64,000 nucleotides of DNA from Psococerastis gibbosa (Eukaryota; Arthropoda; Insecta; Psocodea; Psocidae), in the NCBI GenBank assembly GCA_963971405.1, contig OZ020488.1:25191089-25255088 (forward strand), read 5' to 3'. Made by a program: the position numbers and the translations under genes. Positions 54,514-64,000 of the stretch are shown piece by piece. The notes below the pieces were generated by a model. That model saw nothing but the letters and a program-made list of their open reading frames with translations. It was not told the DNA's origin and searched no databases. The first letter of the stretch is position 1. The number at the start of each line of letters is the position of its first letter.

Positions 54514-57332
54514 TAATACTAACAAATGACCGAAACATTGTTTTGGCAATGTTTCCATCTTATCGCATTGTTCCCCTTTATATTTTATGATTTTAGATTC
54601 CATTTTAGTGCACTGCTGCATCGGGCCAATGCCTATTACCCATCTTTTTACTTTCTCTTAGGCTACTATTTCACTTTTCGTTTTTTCTCTTTTTAATGAT
54701 TTATACACCAAGCCAGTGCCATCCATTTTGTTGCTGTGCCGACGATAAAAAAGGATCAACTGTGGTTGGATAAGCACATAGTCGACTTCTGTTGGTTACT
54801 ATGCCTGGATCCAGTTTGCCTTATCACAGGTGAATTGGTGTCAAGACTGTTGCTTGGTCCGGATTAAGGAATCATAATCCCAGGTGTTTTAGGTGTAAAG
54901 TTATAGCCACATTTCGTTTTATGACTTGTTGTAGTAGCGCCACTTTCGGTTCAAGACCATATTTTATGAGCTAAGGCTTCGTTTTAGCCACAAATCATTG
55001 CTACATTCATTCAGGGTGGCCCATTTTATTTACTTTTTAATGCTGAGAAAACAAATAGTTGAAGGTGAAATCCGGGTTGGTATTCGATATCTGATTCTTA
55101 CTGTTCTCCGTATAGATATTCATTAAACAAAGAGTATAAGGCCTATAACTGTTGAGGATTTAACTAAAGAAGTATAAGTAACTAGCCAGGTATCTACTTA
55201 ATTTTACTTTTTTCAGCTTAATTAGTCTGCCATAATCATATTGTTTCTTATCCAAGCACCTCCAGGCCCCTATAAATTCATTCATAGTTGCAGTATATAT
55301 TACTATTAAAAAAATTACAATATATCAATGCTTCAACGAATATTTCTGCATAAATTATACGATATTTCTACTTGAAAGAAAATGCATTTCCAAATTTACC
55401 TAGTTCCAATTGCATTAAATGCAAATTTTGGTGTTTGTAAGCCTACGAGGGTCTGTGCCATAGCTATAGATCTCTAGGTAGCCGTCAGGATATTTCAGTG
55501 TGGTATAGGCTTTGAAAGGTTATAACACCCACGCACAAACTCTGAATGTTGACATGTAGGCTACATGTGATACAATTGTTTTAAAAATGGTTGTTAAGTA
55601 AAAGTGGTCAGTTTCTCTTATAACAGTATCTAGTAAGTTGCTTCTTGCTTCAACAATCTATGAACTACAGTAAGTAGTAGTAGTAGAAGAATGCACTGTT
55701 TCTGAAGGACAATAGAGATTAAATTTAGTTGAACTTGGCCCTCATTGTCGGTTAAGTCGTGATGTCCTTGCACACTAACGATCTCATTTTGCTCAGATTG
55801 TATAACTGATCCTTTTTTCTCAGTCCTTATGCCAATAATGGAATGGTATGCAATAAACTAGTATGATAATTCCTGTGTTTTCTCCGTATAATTGATTAAG
55901 ACAGCGACGACCGATGGAGGTAGGTTGGCTGTCAGAGGAACCGATCCCATTTTGAACAGTTTAACTTCGAAATTAAGTACGATACATGAGGAGCCGTGGG
56001 CTGCCAGTATGATGATTTGACTTATCTCCCTTGGCAATGACCTGGTGGTCTCCACTTGTGTCCATAACGTTTGCTTACGTATGACCCAGTGTAGATAAGC
56101 TTTTATTAGTTTTCCGCTATATCTCGCAATGCTATTAATCATTGATTCTTCTCAGTTCTCTGTCAAGTAAAGAACTAAATAAATCATTAGTAACGTCATC
56201 GAGTAACGCAACCAGTAGTCAAAGCTGTTGATTTTCTTTATGGACTTGACTCGACGAAAGAATGAATTTTATAAATTTTGACCAGACATTTATCCCTCAA
56301 GTATAATAATTCTTTGACCATTACGAGGATGCATCTGCATATGCTCATTATAATCAATTTTGTTTTCATTATTATAGACATTTGTATACTTGTGCTCGTA
56401 TATTCTTGTATACGCATGACACTTGTGCATTTCGTACAGTGTAGACGTGAAGACATTTTGATTGATTACAAACTGCGTCTTGACCTTGACGAATCCCAAG
56501 GATTTTAAATATGGCATCCATATTGTATTCATATAACGTATTGTATAATGATCAATAAATCTTTCCTGCTTCGATCATAATAAGATAAGAAAAAGATTTT
56601 ATAACTTTGGATGAATAAATGGTTACGGGACGCAATTATGATTATTTATTAAACTGCGATTCGTTTAGTTGTGTAGCTAGCTCACAATTTTATATTTGAT
56701 TAATTAATTATATTTAGTTGTCGATTAAAAAAATATTGGTACGTTTAATTTGTACTACCAAAGAGATATTGGCTACTACAGTACATTAATGTGATACTAC
56801 TATACAGGTCCATAAATTGAACTATAATGTAGGCTAACTTCTCAAGGCTGGCAACAATATTTCTTTTAATTATGTGCACAGCCCTTATAGTGTACATGTT
56901 TTGCGCTATACATATTTTCCAACCTGTCCACCTCTTTATATGGTGCCATCACACCTGTTAATTTTTAATTGTTTCTATTGCATGACACTGGGGCGATTTA
57001 TGCCAGTTATCTGAATAATAACCTAAAAATCGGTCGGCTAGACGGATAATTACTACCTATAGATTTATGAATTATTGCGATAAACGGGTTTTTGAGTTGA
57101 TAGTGAATGATAGTTATTTCGTCATCCGGATCAGGCCGATAACATAGAAGAATACATTGCAGGAGTGAAAAGCAGTTTCCAATATTAAAAATGTTAAGCC
57201 CGCAATTGGATCAGCATGACTGCCCCTTTCCGAATGAACCAATGAGGAGGCTGTTTACAAACACGGACAATTCCAAGTTGTAGAATTTTTCAGGAGAGCG
57301 GATTTTCTGTTGAAAATTGCATTAAGTTTTAA
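54514..57332. other. No gene called
   Basis: AT-rich DNA. A 94-codon minus-strand frame at 55858-56142 has balanced composition (for example REISQIIILAAHGSSC) but no family I recognise and no clear splice sites, so it is left as unproven. Overlapping frames at 56238-56532 are low complexity. Confidence 0.4.
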
Positions 57333-57728
57333 GGTGCCCATTCCATTGACCGGCTAGGGCTATTTCCAAAAACGGTGACGTGGTAGCAGACATTCAAGAC
57401 TTAGGTGGCGTTTCCACCGACCTCGCATTGCAGAATTGACGGAAATGTTTATTTGCCTCTATGCCATAGTTAAAATTGATCAATGATCATACAATAAAAT
57501 CACAAACAAACAAAAAAAAAAAATTAAAAAATGGCTTCATGGGATATGTTAATTACAAACATTTCAATAGATTTCTATAAAAAGAAAAACAAACATTTCC
57601 GGCAATGTCATTTGCAATCTGCAATGCGAGGTCGGTGGAAACGCTACCTAAGTCTTGAGTGTCTGCTACCACGTCACCGTTGTTGGAAATAGCCCTAGCC
57701 GGTCAATGGAATGGGCGCCATAGCTAAA
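57333..57728. mobile_element. Composite MITE B, copy 3 (full length)
   Basis: Outer tips GGTGCCCATTCCATTGACC and GGTCAATGGAATGGGCGCC, a tip variant shared with copy 4 rather than copy 2. The inner unit lies in inverted orientation relative to copy 2 at its centre (TTGATCAATGATCATACAAT). The left inner arm has a short deletion around TGCAAATGACA. Junctions at AGACTTAGGTGG and CTACCTAAGTCTT are the same as in the other copies. Confidence 0.85.
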
Positions 57729-58878
57729 CCTAGACTTCTCAGCGCTTCTGTGCGCAATCTGGCTGCATTTGTCACTTTATTTTACATCGTACAGGTGGAC
57801 ATTAAAAGTTTCTGCAAGGTCGGATCAAAACCCCATTTTTTTGAATAAATGGAGATGTCCGCGTTTGTAACCAAGCTCCTCCAATGTCAATCACGGCAGT
57901 ATGCATGATATTTTCAATGGGGGGGGGGGGGGGGGGTGCTTGGAAAGATTTTTTATAATAATAATAATTATTAATTCGTGTATTTTTCATAAATTTTACT
58001 ATTTTATTTTGTTAGTGTAGACTCCTTTAACCTTCGAAGTGCGTGTTAAATGATAAGGAGCAACTTCTCAGCAGTCAGCTAGCTACATTCATACTCTTAC
58101 GTGACATTTTTGGGTTATTGTATAGCCTGTAATATAATTTGACGGCAAATTTTTGTCGTTCTTAGGTCTTCAGGTAAAATTCAGGGCAGACATTGTCAAT
58201 TCATTTTTAGAACAACTATCGGTCCGAATTAGATCTTTATAAGATTTTTCTGATGGTAGGTATGATGAAGTTAACTCCATCGCTTCGCCACGGAAATTGT
58301 TTGGTATTTATTTCGTTCTCAGTCAAGAACCGTAGAAAATTGTCTCCCCGAGTGTTTTTCGGTGCCCCTGGAGCTTTGGTGTCTCGCCTTGCCAACAGCA
58401 TCGTCAATTTCAGTCACCATAATAAAATTATTCTATATCTATATCTTTTCACCACCGATAATTTGTACGGTAACATAGCACTCTTCGAGATTCCATAGAA
58501 TGCTTAAGTTAACTGTGATTTTGAGCAGTTTATAAACTTTCTTATGGTTTTTATTATATGTTTTTATTCTATCTAGGCCCTAGTAGTAAATCAATCATTT
58601 CTTATTTCGCTGTTGATTAATGGTCAGTTATGTCGCTGTTTTTTTGGACCGCCATAAGACGTTACTGCTGCTTAGAGTGTCTCACTTGAGTTTTTACTTT
58701 TTTACTCATATGGTCAACATCACCCGTATGCTGTTTATATTATTAACTAGGTCTTTTAGAAAGTTTGTATAGTAGAGCAAGGTATTGATAGCTGGGACCG
58801 AATGTCATGGGTCCTGACCCTTGCCTCCACATGCTCTTATCTCTCAACATTCCTTGACCATCTGCTAGTCAGCGATAA
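57729..58878. other. No gene seen; G18 run
   Basis: G18 at 57919-57936, with a (TAA)-rich stretch after it. The 81-codon frame at 58253-58498 is not recognised. Confidence 0.5.
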
Positions 58879-59243
58879 GGCACCCATTCCATCGACCGGC
58901 TAGGGCTATTTACAAAAACGGTAGCAGACATTCAAGACTTAGGTGGAGTTTCCACCGACCTCGCATTGCAGAATGCAAATGACATTGACGGAAATAAGAA
59001 TTTTTCTTTTTATAGAAATCTATTAAAATGTTTGTACTTACCCATGACGCCATTTTTTAATTTTAGTTTGTTTGTTTGTGATTTTACTGTATGATCATTG
59101 ATCAATTTTAACTATGGCATAGAGGAAAATAAACATTTCCGTCAATTCTGCAATGCGAAGTCGGTGGAAACGCCACCTAAGTCTTCAATGTCTGCTACCA
59201 CCGTTTTTGGAAATAGCCCCAGCCGGTCATTAGAATGGGCCCC
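58879..59243. mobile_element. Composite MITE B, copy 4 (full length)
   Basis: Outer tips GGCACCCATTCCATCGACCG and, reversed, GGGGCCCATTCTAATGACCG. Small deletions remove GTGAC in the left outer arm and ATGTCATTTG in the right inner arm. The same inner/outer junctions recur. Left flank TAA, right flank TTA, so the duplication is not exact here. Confidence 0.85.
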
Positions 59244-61282
59244 TTAGAAGTAATATACAATACATAATTGCCTCCTTGGTAGCTTTGTGCTTTCACACAC
59301 AATGATAAATATCTTTTTTATTTTTACGTTAACAAAATAATAACGTAAATTTGGAGTAAAACGAAGATAAATTTCGTTATGTATATGGTAAGAAGTAATA
59401 CTGCAGCGGGCGGACCGTGCCAAATAATGAATTACTTATTCTGGGGTTAAAAATGTCACGAAAATATTTTTTGATTGTAGAGTGAGAGAAAGAGAATTCT
59501 AAAATAGTTTGCTTAGATTTTTAACCTCGGAATAAGTTGCCGGTATTATTAAACGGCATAGTAGGGTTGATGTGATAGTGACAACTTCCAAAGTACGTTT
59601 ACCAAAATTGTCAAGTATCTTATTATTGCTTTTGTTTATGCGAATCAGCCTATAGATTTCACATCATAATAATATGGTAATCATACGGCATGTATTAAAA
59701 TAATAAAATATGTACGTCATCAATTAATAAGCGCAGGGAACTAAACTCTTGAAGATTTCTAAATTATTTATTCCCGTAGAGCGTAGTAAAGGATTAAGGA
59801 GCCTATTGAAATTCCCCCATGGTGCCGTATTGCTTCAACACATCAACAGATGTACTGTGAGTGAAACTGCTTAAGCGTACCTACTTAATGAAGTATTGTC
59901 ATGAAATGCGTGCATGATCATTCGTATTTCGCTGGCATTGTAATTGCCAACTAATGCCCGAACAATATTTTATTTCTGGTACAATATAAGTAGGCTATAA
60001 AATAACGCCAAAAAAACGGTAATAGTAACAAATATTTTGGTTTGTTAATATTATTTTGTTAAGGAAGATAACGGTTTCCTAGCAATTTTTGGATACTCTC
60101 GCCATGTTTCGTTTTCACGAGATAAACCCTACATTGGGTGCTCTCGCCGCTTAAATTAGTTCCAAATAACGCTTATTTATTAGTATATATTATAGCCTTT
60201 TCGTCCAATCAGAATGAATGTTCTGAGAACTGCCGTACCTCATAAACAAGTTGAACTAAGAGGTATATCTTAAATTTAAATTATTATACTGATAGGCGTC
60301 TGCCTAATCTGTATTTAACTTATTTATTAAATTAAATCAAAAATGTAAACCAACCTATTTTGTCCAATGGACCAATGGTGGTCAGAGTTGAGAAAGAAAT
60401 AGTTATTTGCTGAAAACTGACGGAGCAACAACGAACCCAGGTCACACGTGCGTAGAGACCAGTAACTCATGTAATACATTACTTCTCAATAGCTTATCAT
60501 AGAAACATCCGTAATCGAGAAATTGCAATATATTTTTTATACTACGCCCTATAAAATATCAGAGGATGCATAATTACTCTTACTAAACGTAGAAACTTAA
60601 TTTACGAGTAGGCTGCCTTATTCCAGGGCATAAATCATGTTTTAATTTTCTACTGTAGGCTAATACAATATTATTTATAAGTCATGTAATGAATGCTCCG
60701 TTGATTGATCTGTTGTTACAAAATTTAATTAAATACAAACTATAGTGCCCACTCAGCTCCTATCGTAATGAATATCATGTAATATCTAATGAGTTGATTA
60801 ATATTGTATACCATAATACATTTTGACATCTTTTTGCGCAAATTCTTTGCAAGTTTCACTAGCGAGGTCAGTGTTTGAAAGTGCACAGTGTCAATCAATG
60901 GAAACACACACCTAGCTGGTCGACTTTTTTATTCATTTTGACGCCAGCACTGGGCATTGCCGATTAATTTAGCCTATCGGCCAATGAAGACCGCTTTTTA
61001 TTTAATTCTCCTTCTGCGGAGCATTTGAAAAAAAAGTGAAACCCTGTCTTATGATTTTTTTACGATGAACGTCGAGCCCCTCGCGGGGCAAATCAGACAC
61101 CAATAATATCAGTTTTTGAACAAAATAATAATTTCACAAGAGATATCATCGATTGTACAGCTACCAAAAATGAACGTCACATAGCCAGTTAGAAGTTGTT
61201 GCAGAATGTTATGTGGCCGTAACTAACTTCGATCGGCAACAGTTTTTGAATTCCTTCCTCCGAACACCCTCCTATCCATTAT
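59244..61282. other. No gene seen
   Basis: AT-rich, no repeat shared with the window noticed. Confidence 0.5.
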
Positions 61283-61475
61283 TCAAGTGGTTCCTCTATA
61301 ATCAGGAGGTCCACCCTGTCTGTAAATTCCCCTTCTTCCTGAGGTGAAGATGCATAGGAGTCTGCCCCATAGGAGTATTAAGTTAACAAACTCACTCCCC
61401 TCGCCAGGCTGACAGGGTTGCCTAAAGCGCAGAAATGCTGAAAGTAGCCGTTGGAAAACAAACAAACCATCCATT
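61283..61475 (+). repeat. Repeat G, copy
   Basis: Carries ATAATCAGGAGGTCCACCCT, GGAGTCTGCCC, CGCCAGGCTGACAGGG and CAGAAATGCTGAAAGTAG before CGTTGGAAAACAAACAAAC, i.e. the 3' half of G in element orientation. Confidence 0.75.
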
Positions 61476-62300
61476 ATTTTTTTAGAAATCAGTAATTTTA
61501 ATTTAGTAATTTAGTAATTCTGGCAATTGGAGTTAAAGGCGGGCACATACCCGTATCATGTGTATATAGTATATATCAAAATGTAAGTATATGATGTTTT
61601 TTGTAGCTCTATTACCATCGATATTTCATGTGACATTTGATTTTATTGACCTGTAAGCCTCTTAAGTTACATAAATGATTTTTAGACAAAACTACAATTA
61701 CTCAATAATGGTGGATTCTGCAATGACCGACTCCATACATCTAAACTTTTGTATGAATTTTTGTATGTAAACCTGTATGGTTCGAAGAATTTATCCATTA
61801 ATAAATGATGTAAAAAATTGTCTGCACCCCCCCCCCCTTCCCCACGAATTCAAAACCTGGGCACAGCCTTGCCTTATTCCCCTAAAAAGTTCACTATAAA
61901 TTGTCGAATCTGCTTGAATCAACTTTCCTGTAACACTTACCGGTCAAAATAACCTTGAACAAAGCCTGTATATTTGTTTAAAAGTGGTAAAAATAATGTC
62001 TAAATATGCTATGAAGCCCATTCAGTCAAAAATTAAAAACATAACAACACACATGCCACAAATTTGGTAAAAATAGTGAAAAATTGAATAAAAATGCCCC
62101 CGCTCACCGTATAACACGATTGAGTTTGTGGAGCAATTTGCCGGCCAAAACGGATATTTGCTATACTGAAATGAATGAAATGAAAAACGGCTTTATATTA
62201 GGCGAGCTTTAGCCCCGAAGGGCTACTCTACCAGCTAACTGAGGAATATCGGTGATTGGGTACATAGAACGAACAAGAAACGTTATAGAGAGCTTGCCAG
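61476..62300. other. No gene seen; C11 run
   Basis: C11 at 61827-61837. A block TTAGGCGAGCTTTAGCCCCG (62200-62219) looks repeat-like but has no second copy here. Confidence 0.5.
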
Positions 62301-62495
62301 GACATGTAGAGTAGCGGCACAGACTCCGAGTTTCACCTGAAAGGGTTTTGGCTCGAGACTTCGAGTCCCACACTTGCTTCATTTTCTGACCATGCTTCGG
62401 AGGGCATGTAAAGCAGGCGGTCCCGGGTCTTCCTAGTTGAGTGTAAGAGAGGGCTTTATAGCCCTAACTCCGCTCGGTTGAGTTAGTAACTGAAC
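62301..62495 (+). mobile_element. SINE1 copy 3
   Basis: GACATGTAGAGTAGCGGCAC head; the B-box area is locally duplicated (GGCTCGAGACTTCGAGTCCC). Central CCATGCTTCGGAGGGCATGT and the AGGGCT-TTAT-AGCCCT hairpin are intact. It ends near GTTGAGTTAGTAACTG. Confidence 0.85.
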
Positions 62496-63957
62496 AAAGT
62501 CAATATTACAATCCGCCCTAATGTGTACTACTTCGTTTTGACGTAGCTTACTTACTTGCTAATAACAACGCATTCATTCTTTACTAGGTCTACTATATTA
62601 TTATACCATTTCAAAGTTCTTTTCATTGTTATAGTTTTGTTAGCGTGTACCCATAATAAGCTGTCTTCTATCAGGCTTGATACAAACTAGGTCGAACCCT
62701 GATGAAAGCAGATTCTCCAGCCATATCTCCCGTAGAATCTCTGGGGAAGCTGTTAGCGAGGCTGCCGTGGGTGGCCGTGTACTCAGGTTGACCCCATCTT
62801 CGCTAATGCAGTCACTAATTCATGAGTCGTTAATTAAGGTACAGTACAGCGTACCTATAAGCTCCAGGTGTTTATCAATGCACGTGAGCTTTCCCCAGGT
62901 ACGATACCTTCTGATGTCCACTCATTAAGACATTAGCTATAGATACGCTAAAAAACAGCCATCTCACTAATAAATTAGTAGTTGCGTCATGTACCTACTC
63001 TCGCCTCTGATGACTAATTCTTAATGAGACTGTTGTGAGTATTCTTATACGGCAGAATATGACAAATGTAATTTGATTTAAATCGGCTGGTTGATTGATG
63101 AGAACTTTATTTTCTGACAATCTGCCTATTGCACTATATTGCAATGATCCAGCATCAGTAGGCTACGTGGCTATACTACGGCCGTATTGGCTAGTTTCAG
63201 TTTCAATTAATGTGATTGAATGAAAAAAAAATTATTTCCTAACTTTACCCATACAATACAATATCCATGTATGAAAAAAAGTTTTTCCCTATCGGCTATG
63301 AACTGATTTTCATTTAATGAATAATCTACGTTAAGATTATATTACGGAAATAAACTGGACATGCTAATTGCTAAGCCAGCAAATATAAACTTGATTGCTA
63401 CCCTTTCTTTACGAATTAAGGTGATTCTTGTGCCCGATTTCGGCTTAAGTTTCACTTATTTATTTGGCATGGGAATTTATGACAAACATTCTTAAAAATG
63501 CCAGCAACATAAACTGTTATCTTTTTCTGCCACTCTCTGACTCATGAAAAGTCTTGAAAATTGTGGTGGTGACTGCAAGCCTAATGGGATTTTTGTCGAT
63601 TTCTTCCTAAAACAGTTTTTATAACATATCACAGTCTACCTGACAAACACACACACAAAAATACAAGTTATAGCCATTTACTAGTACATCATCAGTCACA
63701 AGGCATTGGCCTGTGTGTGGGTTAACGGTTGGTTAGATTGTTGTCATATTGGCATAATGGATACAGGATAATCCAATGCCCAACGTGATTGGCGCGGCGC
63801 ATCCCCATACTTATCTTATTGAGAGAGGTGCATAGTATCACTTGCGTGTATTATCCAACGCTCTGATTGGTGGGGTGTAATTGCTATAATTGCTATAAGT
63901 TAAGTCGCCATGTTTGATTTTTATACGAAAGTTCCTCACTTCTACCTTGTTGTTTCA
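62496..63957. other. No gene seen; probable intron or upstream region
   Basis: AT-rich DNA leading to the splice acceptor at 63957-63958. The 83-codon frame at 62677-62928 is not recognised. If the exon call is right, this stretch is intron. Confidence 0.45.
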
Positions 63958-63958
63958 G

Positions 63959-64000
63959 GTAGACCAGATGCGGTCGCAATGAAGCCGCCACCGTGGGATG
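63959..64000 (+). CDS. Start of an exon running out of the window
   Basis: A strong 3' splice signal, CTTCTACCTTGTTGTTTCAG, ends at 63958. The following 42 bases are GC-rich, unlike the DNA before them. One frame is open and contains ATG at 63979 with G at -3, reading RPDAVA-M-KPPPWD. This could be the first coding exon, with GTAGACCAG... as 5' untranslated sequence or an in-frame continuation. A proline-rich start with PPPW recalls the N-termini of some proteins, such as peroxin-13, but seven residues cannot identify a family. Confidence 0.45.

Noticed and set aside
55858-56142. 94-codon minus-strand frame
   Set aside because: Composition looks coding-like, but there is no recognised motif, no good splice sites and no second line of evidence.

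Overview
This window is AT-rich nuclear DNA from an animal. It has no operons, no dense coding and no bacterial-type genes. Instead it holds tRNA-derived SINEs, broken LINE reverse transcriptases, hAT-, PIF/Harbinger- and piggyBac-like miniature transposons, microsatellites and about twenty long G or C runs. The reverse-transcriptase fragments are of types common in arthropods and other invertebrates. An arthropod is my best guess, but the species cannot be fixed from the sequence. The stretch reads as intergenic or intronic sequence just upstream of an exon that begins in the last 42 bases.

Layout. 1-8.6 kb: sparse sequence with a 169-bp hAT-like MITE (3136-3304), a TIR element H (4916-5259), a TTAA-flanked palindromic MITE (5360-5755), a (CT)n tract and the first copy of element C (7658-8496). 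8.6-16 kb: three dead LINE 3' fragments, a truncated composite MITE (11243-11556), a SINE2 split by a hAT MITE with an exact 8-bp target duplication (14018-14470), and repeat I. 16-27 kb: repeat G, a TA-flanked MITE, a nested block near 20-21 kb (SINE3 split by a hAT element that carries a G fragment, then SINE1), and a minus-strand open frame (23316-23606) whose end is interrupted by another hAT MITE. 27-36 kb: element H again, more hAT ends, a LINE C-terminal fragment with a structured 3' tail (31028-31809), a palindrome, a tRNA-like gene with a T-run terminator (33069-33141), another LINE fragment and the longest G copy. 36-50 kb: a 160-bp-arm inverted repeat, a possible receptor exon (40488-40677), nested SINEs, two related PIF-like MITEs, SINE3, SINE1 and a second LINE fragment with the same 3' hairpin. 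50-64 kb: three copies of C, two more composite MITEs, G, SINE1 and the terminal exon candidate.

Very little here works together as host genes. The best-supported functional parts are the tRNA-like gene, the exon candidate at the 3' edge and, less surely, two coding-like frames. The most interesting biology lies in the repeats. Two diverged LINE tails share a GGAA-capped hairpin whose stem changes by paired substitutions. A composite MITE family appears to have spread after one palindromic element landed inside another.
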